Numbered from the stretch's first letter, positions 51,958-62,714 are shown. The stretch: DNA of 64,000 bases from Petrimonas sp. IBARAKI (GCA_002356435.2 AP018040.2:372001-436000); one strand, 5' to 3'. Notes: generated by a model from the sequence alone, not told the origin. Translations and numbers: made by a program.

Positions 51958-52644
51958 TTAGGCGCCAAAGCCGAGCAGATAATAAACCGGAACTGAAATG
52001 AACAACAAGCAAATAACGGTTGCAACCACATAGGATATTTTCTTCAAGCGGGGCAGCCAGATCTGGTTGTTCCATCCCAGGGTTTGCATGGCACTCCAGA
52101 AGCCGTGAGTGAGGTGGTACCATAGCGCAACAAGCCATACGATATATACAATACTGTAAAGAGGTTGAGTGAACAGTTCACGGATAAAATAAGCACCATC
52201 CGTCGGATCGTGGTAGCCTGCAGCAGCATAGTTGTGCCCGTGCATCAACTCTACCAATTGCATTTTAGACCAGAAATGGATTAAGTGAAGCACCAAAAAT
52301 CCCAGGATGATTGTACCCAGAACGAACATGTTTTTCGATGCCCACGAGACATTTTTTTGCGGTTGTGAAACAGCGTATTTGTTTGATCCTCTCGCTTTCT
52401 GGTTCTGAAGCGTTAAGATGGACGCATAGATAATGTGGATAATAAAACCCAACGCCAGAATTCCGGTTGCAATAAGTGCGTACCAGTTAGCTCCCAGCAA
52501 CGATGCAATGGTGTTGTATGCATCGGCCGAAAGGATAACTACGAAATTCATCAAACTGTGAAACATCAAAAACAGGACGAGAAACAAACCGGAAATACTC
52601 ATAATCAGCTTCCGTCCAATAGAAGATTTAATTAGCCAGCTCAT
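51958..52644 (-). CDS. frdC: Fumarate reductase/succinate dehydrogenase cytochrome b subunit
   Basis: 228 residues, a single large di-haem membrane anchor of the Wolinella/Bacillus type, with five membrane helices (about 12-35, 55-78, 100-122, 150-172, 195-222). Candidate haem ligands are the His residues in FHSLMN near 29, IIHIIYA near 70, LHLIHFWSK near 122 and WYHLTHGFWSA near 178. It exchanges electrons with menaquinone. It is the first gene of the operon, with a promoter box about 110 bp upstream. Confidence 0.94.
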   Translation of the reverse strand: MSWLIKSSIGRKLIMSISGLFLVLFLMFHSLMNFVVILSADAYNTIASLLGANWYALIATGILALGFIIHIIYASILTLQNQKARGSNKYAVSQPQKNVSWASKNMFVLGTIILGFLVLHLIHFWSKMQLVELMHGHNYAAAGYHDPTDGAYFIRELFTQPLYSIVYIVWLVALWYHLTHGFWSAMQTLGWNNQIWLPRLKKISYVVATVICLLFISVPVYYLLGFGA

Positions 52645-52752
52645 AAAGTTTTTGTTTAAAATTTTATTTAGTAATTATATTGATTTTCAGTTACCGTGAT
52701 CAAGAAATGAAAAATTTGCTTTAATAGGAATGTGGAAATTCAATTGAGAGCA

Positions 52753-52760
52753 CAAAAATA
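52753..52760 (-). promoter_or_regulatory. -7 promoter box TATTTTTG ahead of frdCAB
   Basis: Fits TAnnTTTG on the minus strand, 108 bp before the frdC start. A TTTG at 52775-52778 is 14 bp away, rather short, so support is moderate. Confidence 0.4.
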
Positions 52761-52903
52761 GCATTTTATAACATCAAAAAAGAATAAATTAAGGAATAAT
52801 TTTCCCGGCTCTCTTATTTAGAAGCATTCTTTTTAGCGGTCTTCGGGCCTTGAATATTCGGTATTTATTTTACGATACTTTTCGTAAATATAGTAATTAA
52901 ATG

Positions 52904-53071
52904 TAATTTTGAGGGATTAAAAAACTGTTTTGAATTTTCATTTTTTCAAAATAGCCCGCTATTATGTGCGAACTGAAAATCCAAATCCATCCCAAAGTAG
53001 GCATAAAACAGGACGTGAAAAAATTCAAAACGGTTTCTAAAATTCGATCATAATAATTAAAACATATTCAG
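52904..53071 (+). promoter_or_regulatory. Promoter box and structured leader of the nuclease/phosphatase lipoprotein gene
   Basis: The gap between frdC and this gene is 427 bp. TAATTTTG at 52904-52911 fits the -7 box on the plus strand. In the leader a 16-bp inverted repeat with one T-G wobble joins 52923-52938 to 53020-53035, enclosing 81 bases that include a small ATAGC/GCTAT hairpin at 52951-52962 and a 29-codon frame (52964-53053). The remaining part, 52761-52903, is AT-rich with nothing recognised. Confidence 0.45.
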
Positions 53072-53923
53072 ATGAAACGATTACCGTTCTTTTTTCTGCT
53101 GTTTTTCAGCATAATTTTAATAGGATGTTCAACAACCAAAAAAAGCCTCACGATGAATATTGCTACGTTTAATGTCCTGATGGACACCAAAAAAGATCAT
53201 CCGAATGCTTGGAAGTATCGCAAGGAGATGGTGAAGGGGCTGGTTCGTTTTCACGATTTTGATATTGTGGGTACACAGGAGGCGTTTAAGCATCAGCTGA
53301 CGGATGTTCTTGAGCTTGGAAATTATGCTTACACCGGTTCAGGGCGCGACGATGGAAAGGATGCTGGTGAACACTCAGCCATTGTTTATAAAAAAGAGAG
53401 GTTCGATCTGTTGGAGAACGGAGATTTCTGGTTTGCTGAAAACCCTGACGTGCCGGGTAAAGGCTGGGATGCTACCTGTTGCAACAGGATCTGTTCATGG
53501 GCAAAGTTTAAAGACAAAGAAACAGGGAAAGTGTTTTTTGTTTTCAACTCACATTACGATCATGAGGGGCGTGAAGCTCGAAGAAATTCGTCGTTGTTGC
53601 TCTTAAAGAAAATAGAAGAGATTGCCGGAGATAATACCGTTTTCTGCACCGGGGATTTTAACGCTACGCCCGATGATGAACCCATACAAATCCTGAGGAA
53701 TGACGGAAGGCTGAAAGATTCCTACTTGATTTCGGTGCAGCCGCCTTACGGGACGGAAGGAACGTTTAATGCATTGAACTTGAATTCTCCCATGAAGGGA
53801 CGAATTGATTATATATGGGTTACGGAAGGGGTGAAAGTGAATAAATACGGCGTACTGAATGAATTGCCATACGCCCGTTTTCCGTCCGATCATTTTCCGG
53901 TGATGATCAACGTCACGTTCTAA
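53072..53923 (+). CDS. Endonuclease/exonuclease/phosphatase-family lipoprotein
   Basis: 283 residues. The signal peptide ends in LIGC with Cys19, a good lipobox, so the protein is probably membrane-anchored outside the cytoplasm. The rest is one EEP (DNase I-like) domain: IATFNVLMD near residue 30 with the metal-binding Asn, GTQEAFKHQ near 69 with the catalytic Glu, FVFNSHYDHEG near 165, FCTGDFNATPDDEP near 192 with the catalytic Asp/Asn, and SDHFPVMINV at the end with the final His. The substrate could be nucleic acid, a phosphoinositide-like head group or a sugar phosphate. Single gene with its own leader and terminator. Confidence 0.92.
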   Translation: MKRLPFFFLLFFSIILIGCSTTKKSLTMNIATFNVLMDTKKDHPNAWKYRKEMVKGLVRFHDFDIVGTQEAFKHQLTDVLELGNYAYTGSGRDDGKDAGEHSAIVYKKERFDLLENGDFWFAENPDVPGKGWDATCCNRICSWAKFKDKETGKVFFVFNSHYDHEGREARRNSSLLLLKKIEEIAGDNTVFCTGDFNATPDDEPIQILRNDGRLKDSYLISVQPPYGTEGTFNALNLNSPMKGRIDYIWVTEGVKVNKYGVLNELPYARFPSDHFPVMINVTF

Positions 53924-53925
53924 AG

Positions 53926-53955
53926 AAACAGGCGGCATTGCTGCCGCCTGTTTTT
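53926..53955 (+). terminator. Terminator after the nuclease/phosphatase lipoprotein gene
   Basis: AAACAGGCGGCA (53926-53937) and TGCCGCCTGTTT (53942-53953) form a 12-bp perfect stem with a 4-base loop, followed by Ts; three bases after the stop codon. Confidence 0.93.
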
Positions 53956-54004
53956 AGCTAATAAATTGCGATAACGCACTCTCGTGTAGAAACTGCGAAA
54001 CGCT

Positions 54005-55198
54005 TTATCTCAGTTTTTCCAGTGCACCCTTTACCCTGGCAACGGCTTTTTCTATATTCTCATCCGATGTGGCATAAGAGAAGCGGATGTGGCCCGGTGC
54101 GCCGAAAGCATCGCCGCCCACGCAGGCAACGTGTCCCTGTTCCAGAAGATACATGGCCAAATCAGTGGCTGTGTCAATTCTCTTTTCGTCAAATTGTTTC
54201 CCCAGGTAACTGCTGCATTCAACAAAAACGTAGAACGCGCCCTTGGGGTCATTGACTTTCAATGCCGGAATTTCTTTCAGGAGCTTTGTGATCAGGTTTT
54301 TTCTCCTTTCAAATGCAACACGCATTTCTTCAACACAATCCTGATTCCCGGTGTAGGCAGCCTCGGCTGCTTTTTGTGAGATCGACGATGCTCCCGATGT
54401 GTATTGTCCCTGCAGTAACCCACAGGCGGAAGCAATCCATTTTGGCGCAGCAATCCATCCGATGCGCCAGCCTGTCATGGCGTATCCTTTGGAAACTCCG
54501 TTGACTACGATTACCCGCTCACGGACTTCTTCGAACTGAGCGATGCTCTCGTGTCTTCCTACGTAGTTGATGTGTTCGTAGATCTCGTCGGAAATAACAT
54601 AGATACCGGGGTGTTTTGCCAAAACAGCGGCCAGTGATTTCAATTCATCGCGCGTGTAGACACTTCCTGTCGGGTTAGACGGAGAGCATAAAATCAATGC
54701 CCTTGTTTTGGGGGTAATGGATTTCTCCAGTTGTTCTGCGGTGATTTTGAAATCCTGTTCGATACCGGCATACACGAAGACCGGCTTCCCTTCGGCAATT
54801 TTTACCATCTCCGGATAGCTCACCCAGTAGGGGGCGGGAATGATTACCTCTTCCCCTTTATCTACAATGGATAAGATGACATTGCAGAGCGATTGTTTGG
54901 CTCCACTCGAAACCACTATTTGTGTCGGATCAACATCCAGGTTGTTCTCGTTTTTCAGTTTCGCGCAAATGGCTTTCCTTAGCTCGGGAAATCCTGGAAC
55001 AGGTGAATAGAAGGAAAAATTATTGTCTATCGCCTTCTTGGCGGCTTCTTTTATGTGGTCGGGTGTGGAAAAATCGGGTTCGCCGACACTCATATTAATT
55101 ACGTCAATTCCCTGAGCTTTTAGCTCGTTGCTTTTTTGTGCCATCGCGAATGTCTCGGATGGAGAGAGTGATTGCAGTCGTGCTGATAGAGGATTCAT
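54005..55198 (-). CDS. Aspartate/aromatic-type aminotransferase, class I
   Basis: 397 residues. A fold-type I PLP enzyme transferring amino groups, most likely between aspartate or a related amino acid and 2-oxoglutarate. Visible motifs are INMSVGEPDFSTPDHI near residue 35, SSGAKQSLCNV near 95, APYWVSYPEM near 125, LCSPSNPTGSVY near 172 and the PLP Lys in NGVSKGYAMTGWRIGW near 235; RFSYATS carries the substrate-binding Arg near 375. Substrate preference cannot be settled from sequence. A single gene with its own promoter box. Confidence 0.92.
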   Translation of the reverse strand: MNPLSARLQSLSPSETFAMAQKSNELKAQGIDVINMSVGEPDFSTPDHIKEAAKKAIDNNFSFYSPVPGFPELRKAICAKLKNENNLDVDPTQIVVSSGAKQSLCNVILSIVDKGEEVIIPAPYWVSYPEMVKIAEGKPVFVYAGIEQDFKITAEQLEKSITPKTRALILCSPSNPTGSVYTRDELKSLAAVLAKHPGIYVISDEIYEHINYVGRHESIAQFEEVRERVIVVNGVSKGYAMTGWRIGWIAAPKWIASACGLLQGQYTSGASSISQKAAEAAYTGNQDCVEEMRVAFERRKNLITKLLKEIPALKVNDPKGAFYVFVECSSYLGKQFDEKRIDTATDLAMYLLEQGHVACVGGDAFGAPGHIRFSYATSDENIEKAVARVKGALEKLR

Positions 55199-55263
55199 AT
55201 ATGTGAGAAGTTTGATGGTTGAAGCCAGAAGTCCGCTACCGGACGTCTGAGGTAAATCGATTG

Positions 55264-55271
55264 CAAAAGTA
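55264..55271 (-). promoter_or_regulatory. -7 promoter box TACTTTTG ahead of the aminotransferase gene
   Basis: Fits TAnnTTTG on the minus strand, 65 bp before the start at 55198. The rest of the 271-bp gap to the peroxiredoxin gene shows only weak short inverted repeats. Confidence 0.45.
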
Positions 55272-55469
55272 ATTAAAAAACCGGATATTATTATCTATTT
55301 TCTCAAAAACAACACAATAAAGTCTCAAAAACACACATTTTTTTAGCCTATTGCAGCATATTTTCCAAATGCAGAAAACAGCAGAGCCCTTAAAAACGGG
55401 AACAATGCTGTTTTAAAACGATCGGACAAGGCAATGTCTTGTTCAAAAAGTTCCGGACTCCGTGTGGAG

Positions 55470-56102
55470 TTACTTTTCGGAAAGATACGAAGCAATCCCG
55501 TCCTGAGTTGCGATAAGGCCTTTGTCCCCCTTGTGCCAATCGGCGGGGCACACTTCACCGTGCTCCTCGGTAAACTGGAGTGCGTCGATCACCCTTAGTA
55601 CCTCGTCAACGCTTCTTCCTAAAGGCATATCGTTCACAACCTGATGACGGACTATGCCGGCTTTGTCGATCAGGAACAATCCCCGGTATGCTTCAGGGGC
55701 ACCTACGAAAATCGGATTATCCGATGAATCGGTATCGTATTCTCCTGCAAGTACATCGTAAGCCATGGAGATTGTCAACGCATGATCAGCTACAATGGGA
55801 TAGGTGACACCCTGAATCCCCCCATCTGATTTTGGCGTTTGCAGCCATTTCCAGTGTGAAACTGCAGAGTCGGTAGAACAAGCCACAACTACTGTGTCGC
55901 GATTTTCAAACGCTGCTATTTTTTCTTGAAAGGCGTGCAATTCAGTTGGGCAGACAAATGTAAAATCTGCGGGATAAAAGAAAAAAACCACATATTTTTT
56001 TCCTAAATAATTGTCCAATGAGAAATTATCCTCAATGATGTTCCCGTCAAGAACTGCGGGTGCCCAAAAAACAGGCGCTCTTTTTCCTACTAATACTGAC
56101 AT
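55470..56102 (-). CDS. Typical 2-Cys peroxiredoxin
   Basis: 210 residues. It reduces hydrogen peroxide and organic peroxides. The peroxidatic Cys is in YPADFTFVCPTE near residue 51 and the resolving Cys in EVCPADWHKG near 172, followed by a C-terminal helix that reaches the partner subunit, as in AhpC/Prx1-type dimers. No ahpF gene is adjacent, so the reductant is unknown. An anaerobe needs such an enzyme for oxygen exposure. Single gene with a promoter box upstream. Confidence 0.94.
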   Translation of the reverse strand: MSVLVGKRAPVFWAPAVLDGNIIEDNFSLDNYLGKKYVVFFFYPADFTFVCPTELHAFQEKIAAFENRDTVVVACSTDSAVSHWKWLQTPKSDGGIQGVTYPIVADHALTISMAYDVLAGEYDTDSSDNPIFVGAPEAYRGLFLIDKAGIVRHQVVNDMPLGRSVDEVLRVIDALQFTEEHGEVCPADWHKGDKGLIATQDGIASYLSEK

Positions 56103-56141
56103 ATTTGTAAATTATATTTTTGTTAATTATGAATGACCGGC

Positions 56142-56149
56142 CAAAGATA
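56142..56149 (-). promoter_or_regulatory. -7 promoter box TATCTTTG ahead of the peroxiredoxin gene
   Basis: Perfect TAnnTTTG on the minus strand, 39 bp before the start at 56102. Confidence 0.55.
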
Positions 56150-56270
56150 TAAAAATTAACCGTCAACCCTGTTTTTTTGTTCGCTTATCAGCTATTGAAT
56201 ATTTCTATAACAGTGGTTTAGCCGTTTTAAAAAAACAACGGTATGAAATAAAATTAACGTTTTAAAATCG

Positions 56271-56298
56271 TTGCATTCAATAAAAAGAGTTACTTTTG
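56271..56298 (+). promoter_or_regulatory. Promoter of guaB
   Basis: TTG at 56271-56273 and TACTTTTG at 56291-56298, 17 bp apart; guaB starts 28 bp later. No purine riboswitch-like fold is visible in this short leader. Confidence 0.6.
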
Positions 56299-56308
56299 CA
56301 TGCAATAA

Positions 56309-57805
<1,497 letters not shown>

Positions 57806-57919
57806 TACGATTTAGGAATTTAATTTCCAGGTTTACGACTCTCAACCCTGCACGACAAGCTGTGTGGGGTTGTTTGCTATTTTCTAATTTTCAGCTTTCT
57901 AATTTCTGTAAAAAATCAC

Positions 57920-57927
57920 TACCTTTG
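57920..57927 (+). promoter_or_regulatory. -7 promoter box TACCTTTG ahead of ileS
   Basis: Fits TAnnTTTG, 36 bp before the ATG at 57964. It rules out an in-frame start at 57862, which lies upstream of the box. Confidence 0.55.
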
Positions 57928-57963
57928 CAGACAATTTTTTTAAGTGGTATAAAAACGTTGACA

Positions 57964-60900
57964 ATGAGCAAGAAATTCACCGAATACAGTCAGTTAAATT
58001 TATCGGAGATCAATAAGGAAATGTTGCGGCAATGGGATGAGCAGAACGTATTTCGCAAAAGTCTGGAGATACGTGAAGGCCATCCGGAGTTTGTGTTTTA
58101 TGAAGGCCCGCCTTCAGCAAACGGGATGCCGGGTATTCACCACGTAATTGCACGTTCCATTAAAGATATTTTCTGCCGTTACAAAACCATGAAAGGTTTT
58201 TTGGTAAACCGGAAAGCCGGCTGGGATACTCACGGACTTCCCGTGGAACTGGGTGTGGAAAAAACGCTTGGTATTACCAAGGAGGATATCGGTAAAACCA
58301 TTTCGGTAGAAGAGTACAACAATGCTTGCCGTACAGAGGTGATGAAATATACCAAAGAATGGGAAGACCTCACGCGGAAAATGGGTTATTGGGTGGATAT
58401 GAACGATCCGTACATTACCTATGATAATCGTTACATAGAGACGTTATGGTATCTGCTTAAAGAAATTTACAAAAAAGGATATCTCTACAAAGGCTATACC
58501 ATTCAACCGTATTCGCCGGCAGCGGGAACCGGGCTGAGTACGCACGAGCTGAATCAGCCCGGTTGTTACCGCGACGTTAAAGATACCACCTGTACAGCAC
58601 AGTTTAAAGTAATCCATCCGCTACCCGAGTGGAAACAGTTTGGCGAAGTCTTTTTTCTGGCCTGGACAACCACACCCTGGACACTGCCGTCGAATATGTT
58701 GCTGGCGGTGGGTCCGAGCATCGAATATGTTGCTGTTCAGACGTTCAATCAATATACGGGTAGCCCGGTGACTGTGGTGTTGGCGAAAAACCTTCTCGAT
58801 TCTTATTTCCCGGCGAAGAACGCTCAACTAAAACTGGAGGATTATCAGGAAGGGGATAAAAATATACCGTTCCGGGTGTTGGAAAAAACATGGAAAGGCA
58901 CGGAATTGGCCGGCCTGGAATATGAACAACTTTTCCCCTGGATAAAGGTGACGGAAAAAGCGTTTAAAGTCGTTTGTGGCGATTTTGTAACAACTGAAGA
59001 CGGTACGGGGATTGTACACATTGCGCCTACTTTTGGAGCCGATGACGCGAAGGTGGGTAAAGAAAACGATGTCCCCGGACTAACCGTTGTTGACAAAGAC
59101 GGAAACACCCGGCCAATGGTTGACCTGACCGGGAAATTCTTCCGCCTGGAAGACCTGGACGGTGGTTTTGTACAAAACAACGTGAATGTTGATTTGTACA
59201 AGGAGTTTGCCGGAAGATACGTGAAGAATGAATACGATCAAGCGTTGTCTGCTGATGAAGTAACACTGGATATCGACCTGTCCGTTTCTCTCAAACTTCG
59301 GAACCGTGCTTTCCGCATCGAAAAATTTGTTCACAGCTACCCACACTGCTGGAGAACAGATAAGCCCGTGTTGTATTATCCGCTCGACAGCTGGTTTATC
59401 CGCTCGACAGCTTGTCGTGAAAAGATGATGGAACTCAACGACACCATCAACTGGAAGCCCCAGTCCACCGGAACGGGCCGTTTTGGAAAGTGGCTCGAAA
59501 ACCTGCAGGACTGGAATCTGAGCCGCAGCCGTTACTGGGGAACACCACTTCCGATCTGGCGTACAGAAGACGGCCGGGAGGAGAAATGTATCGGTTCGGT
59601 AAAAGAGCTGTGCAACGAAATGCAAAAAGCACTCGATGCCGGTGTGATGAGCGAACTGCCCTGGAAGGATTTTGACCTGAAGGAGTACAGGGATCTGGAA
59701 TACGGGAAAATCGACCTTCACCGTCCCTATGTGGACAATATTGTGCTGGTCTCCGAAACCGGAAAGCCGATGTACCGAGAACTCGATCTGATTGATGTCT
59801 GGTTCGATAGCGGCGCCATGCCTTTTGCCCAGTTCTTCTATCCACACATAGCGGAAGAGGAATTTGCAAAAGTTTATCCTGCCGATTTTATAGCAGAGGG
59901 AGTTGATCAGACCCGGGGATGGTTTTTTACGTTGCATGCCATCAGTACGATGGTAAAAGGTAGTGTTGCTTTTAAAAATGTGATATCAAACGGGTTGGTC
60001 CTCGATAAAAATGGCAATAAGATGTCGAAACGATTGGGAAATGCGGTTGATCCGTTTGAAGCTATAGAGAAGTTCGGTTCCGACCCGCTCCGCTGGTACA
60101 TGGTTACCAATGCCGCACCCTGGGATAACCTGAAATTCGATATTGACGGCGTGGAAGAGGCCCGCCGCAAATTTTTCGGAACATTGTACAATACCTATTC
60201 CTTCTTTGCCCTTTATGCGAACGTGGACGATTTTCACAATCAATATCCCCCGATTGCACTGGCGAAACGCCCCGAGATTGACCGGTGGATCCTGTCGCTC
60301 CTGAACTCCCTGGTTAAAGAGGTGGACGGGGACTATGCCAGCTACGAGCCTACCAAAGCAGGAAGAGCAATAAACGACTTTGTAAACGACAACCTCAGCA
60401 ATTGGTTTGTCCGTTTAAACCGCAAACGTTTTTGGGGAGGCGAGATGACCGAGGATAAAATGTCAGCCTATCAAACCCTTTATCAATGCTTAGTTACGGT
60501 AGCGAAGCTGATGGCTCCCATCGCTCCGTTCTATGCCGACAGGCTTTACCTGGATTTGGTGAAAGTAACCGGTAGCGAACGTTTTGAGTCGGTGCATCTG
60601 GCTGATTTCCCCGCCGTCGATGAATCGGCTGTCGATGTTGCCCTCGAAGAGCAAATGTACCTGGCACAAACAGCATCATCTATTGTGTTGGCGTTGCGGC
60701 GAAAAGTGAATTTAAAAGTCCGCCAGCCGTTGACGAAAATCATGATCCCCGTCGCAGATGAAAAGCAGCGCAGAAACATTGAAGCGGTTCAGGCTCTTAT
60801 TCTTAGTGAAGTGAACGTGAAAGAACTGGAGTTCGTAGATTCGGCAAACGATATGCTAGTGAAGCGGGTGAAACCCGATTTCAAGAAACTTGGGCCTAAA

Positions 60901-61377
60901 TACGGGAAAATAATGAAGCAACTTGCTGCACGTATCCAGGAAATGCAGCGGGATGAGATAAATAAGTTGGAGAAAAACGGTTGTTTTGCATTTCGGATAG
61001 AAGGACAAGAAGCCGTAATCGATCTGGCTGACGTGGAAGTTATTTCGGAAGATATCCCAGGCTGGCTGGTGGCCAACGAGGGACAGTTGACCGTTGCGTT
61101 GGATATCACCGTAACTGATGAACTGCGCAAAGAAGGGATTGCCCGCGAGTTGGTAAACCGTATTCAGAATTTACGCAAGTCGAAAGATTTTGATATTACC
61201 GACCGCATCGCTGTCCGGTTTTCGTCAAATCCGTTGTTCGACAGTGCCGTCAGGGAATTCAGCGAATATATCAAGACTCAGGTGCTTGCCGACTCTATAG
61301 AAATAGAAACACTGGTTTTTGAAGATGAAATAGAGATTGATGATGAGAAATTAACTATTGATGTACGTAAACAATAG
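57964..61377 (+). CDS. ileS: Isoleucyl-tRNA synthetase
   Basis: 1137 residues from the ATG at 57964. It charges tRNA-Ile and edits misactivated valine. The HIGH-type motif is ANGMPGIHHV near residue 50, the editing domain (about 190-400) includes WTTTPWTLPSNM and the KMSKS motif is NGNKMSKRLGN near 685. The length and the long C-terminal part without the zinc-finger Cys set of E. coli IleRS place it with the eukaryote-like type, often less sensitive to mupirocin (family knowledge). dksA, lspA and the DUF4296 gene follow in a conserved order. Confidence 0.96.
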   Translation: MSKKFTEYSQLNLSEINKEMLRQWDEQNVFRKSLEIREGHPEFVFYEGPPSANGMPGIHHVIARSIKDIFCRYKTMKGFLVNRKAGWDTHGLPVELGVEKTLGITKEDIGKTISVEEYNNACRTEVMKYTKEWEDLTRKMGYWVDMNDPYITYDNRYIETLWYLLKEIYKKGYLYKGYTIQPYSPAAGTGLSTHELNQPGCYRDVKDTTCTAQFKVIHPLPEWKQFGEVFFLAWTTTPWTLPSNMLLAVGPSIEYVAVQTFNQYTGSPVTVVLAKNLLDSYFPAKNAQLKLEDYQEGDKNIPFRVLEKTWKGTELAGLEYEQLFPWIKVTEKAFKVVCGDFVTTEDGTGIVHIAPTFGADDAKVGKENDVPGLTVVDKDGNTRPMVDLTGKFFRLEDLDGGFVQNNVNVDLYKEFAGRYVKNEYDQALSADEVTLDIDLSVSLKLRNRAFRIEKFVHSYPHCWRTDKPVLYYPLDSWFIRSTACREKMMELNDTINWKPQSTGTGRFGKWLENLQDWNLSRSRYWGTPLPIWRTEDGREEKCIGSVKELCNEMQKALDAGVMSELPWKDFDLKEYRDLEYGKIDLHRPYVDNIVLVSETGKPMYRELDLIDVWFDSGAMPFAQFFYPHIAEEEFAKVYPADFIAEGVDQTRGWFFTLHAISTMVKGSVAFKNVISNGLVLDKNGNKMSKRLGNAVDPFEAIEKFGSDPLRWYMVTNAAPWDNLKFDIDGVEEARRKFFGTLYNTYSFFALYANVDDFHNQYPPIALAKRPEIDRWILSLLNSLVKEVDGDYASYEPTKAGRAINDFVNDNLSNWFVRLNRKRFWGGEMTEDKMSAYQTLYQCLVTVAKLMAPIAPFYADRLYLDLVKVTGSERFESVHLADFPAVDESAVDVALEEQMYLAQTASSIVLALRRKVNLKVRQPLTKIMIPVADEKQRRNIEAVQALILSEVNVKELEFVDSANDMLVKRVKPDFKKLGPKYGKIMKQLAARIQEMQRDEINKLEKNGCFAFRIEGQEAVIDLADVEVISEDIPGWLVANEGQLTVALDITVTDELRKEGIARELVNRIQNLRKSKDFDITDRIAVRFSSNPLFDSAVREFSEYIKTQVLADSIEIETLVFEDEIEIDDEKLTIDVRKQ

Positions 61378-61424
61378 TCGGACTATTTGCGTTTATGATT
61401 GATATATCGGTAACTAATTTTTGT

Positions 61425-61432
61425 TATCTTTG
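61425..61432 (+). promoter_or_regulatory. -7 promoter box TATCTTTG ahead of the dksA-like gene
   Basis: Perfect TAnnTTTG but 118 bp before the start at 61551, leaving a leader of about 110 bases; no strong structure seen in it. Confidence 0.5.
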
Positions 61433-61550
61433 CGAAAACAACTACAGGTAAGATTATTTTGACATAAAACAACACCGTTGCCGATTATTAATTGATCGAT
61501 ACTAAACGTTAGGAAAAACAATTGAAATAAATTATAAAATATTTACTGTT

Positions 61551-61931
61551 ATGAGTGAAAAGACGAGATACTCTGATGAGGAATTGGAAGAATTCCGGGC
61601 CATCATTAATGAAAAACTTGAGGTAGCCAGGCAGGAGTACGAAAACTACCGGGCAGCGGTCACCAATGCGGATGGTAACGATACGGTGGATACGTCACCT
61701 ACTTACAAGGTGTTGGAAGAGGGCGCTTCAACGTTATCGAAAGAGGAGGCCGGACGGTTGGCTCAACGTCAGATGAAGTTCATTCAAAACTTACAGGCAG
61801 CATTAATACGTATAGAAAACAAAACCTACGGTGTGTGTCGTGAGACCGGTAAACTAATCCCTAAAGAACGTCTTCGTGCAGTGCCCCACGCAACATTAAG
61901 CATCGAAGCTAAACAAGGAAAAAGAAAATAG
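61551..61931 (+). CDS. TraR/DksA-family protein with degenerate zinc finger
   Basis: 126 residues. It has the coiled-coil N-terminal part (about 8-85, with DDTVDTSPT-like acidic DGNDTVDTSPTYK at the turn) and a C-terminal globular part of the DksA family, which binds in the RNA polymerase secondary channel and works with ppGpp. Only one of the four zinc-finger Cys remains (YGVCRETGKLI, about 98-108); the second pair is replaced in PHATLSIEA. The same loss occurs in other Bacteroidota members, so the fold may hold without zinc. It lies between ileS and lspA. Confidence 0.88.
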   Translation: MSEKTRYSDEELEEFRAIINEKLEVARQEYENYRAAVTNADGNDTVDTSPTYKVLEEGASTLSKEEAGRLAQRQMKFIQNLQAALIRIENKTYGVCRETGKLIPKERLRAVPHATLSIEAKQGKRK

Positions 61932-62015
61932 CCGCTAGCTAATGATTTCAATGACAACACGAATGATCACTGGACAGGAAAGAAGTATTTCTGTCCCCGG
62001 TGTAATTACGTACAA

Positions 62016-62714
62016 ATGGCTACCCGAATGAACAGCTCCACAAAAAAAAGACTTATTGCCGTTTCAGTTATCTTCTTGGTTTTACTCGTCGACCAAGTTA
62101 GTAAAATCTGGGTGAAAACCCACATGGCTCTCTACGATATGATTCATATAACCGATTGGTTTAAAATATATTTCGTGGAAAACAACGGCATGGCATTCGG
62201 TATAGAAGCCATAGGCAAATTGTTTCTTTCCCTTTTCAGAATAATAGCCGTAGGAGCAATTTTTGTTTATTTACTCCGGATTGTTCGAGAAAATTACAAG
62301 ATTGGCTTTATTGCCTGCATCGCACTGGTGTTGGCCGGCGCATCGGGAAACATTATCGACAGCGTTTTCTACGGAGTATTCTTCCAGGCAAGTTACCCGG
62401 GACATGTTGCCTCTGTAGTGCCTTTTGGTGAAGGATATGCTTCCCTGCTCCACGGGAAAGTGGTGGATATGTTTTATTTCCCACTTATTGAGGGGACATA
62501 TCCCGATTGGTTTCCGGTGATGGGCGGCAAAGACTTCTTGTTTTTTCGCTTTATCTTTAACGTTGCCGACTCAGCCATATCCGTAGGCGTTGTATTGTTG
62601 TTGGTTTTTTATCGAAAAACACTTTCCTATTCACTTCTCTCGAAAAAAGATAAAGAGAAGTTTGATCGTGAAAGGCAGGAACAATTGGAAAAAAAAGCTG
62701 TTTGTGAATCGTAA
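62016..62714 (+). CDS. lspA: Lipoprotein signal peptidase (signal peptidase II)
   Basis: 232 residues, longer than the 160-170 of most LspA but usual for Bacteroidota, which carry an insert between helices. It cleaves prolipoprotein signal peptides before the lipidated Cys. Four membrane helices are visible; DQVSKIWVKT near residue 27, FVENNGMAFGI near 52, the catalytic Asp in ASGNIIDSVFYG near 112 and the second one in FNVADSAIS near 192. An ATG four codons in is an alternative start. At least three probable lipoproteins in this window would be its substrates. It overlaps the DUF4296 gene. Confidence 0.94.
   Translation: MATRMNSSTKKRLIAVSVIFLVLLVDQVSKIWVKTHMALYDMIHITDWFKIYFVENNGMAFGIEAIGKLFLSLFRIIAVGAIFVYLLRIVRENYKIGFIACIALVLAGASGNIIDSVFYGVFFQASYPGHVASVVPFGEGYASLLHGKVVDMFYFPLIEGTYPDWFPVMGGKDFLFFRFIFNVADSAISVGVVLLLVFYRKTLSYSLLSKKDKEKFDRERQEQLEKKAVCES

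Noticed and set aside
55343-55469. Terminator after the peroxiredoxin gene
   Set aside because: Only weak 5-bp inverted repeats are present, and none is followed by a convincing T-run.
57862-57963. Upstream in-frame start for ileS
   Set aside because: It lies before a -7 promoter box at 57920 and adds 34 residues not typical of the family.
61374-61389. Terminator overlapping the ileS stop codon (AATAGT/ACTATT)
   Set aside because: The stem is only six A-T-rich pairs with a short T-run, and the following gene is in the same direction.
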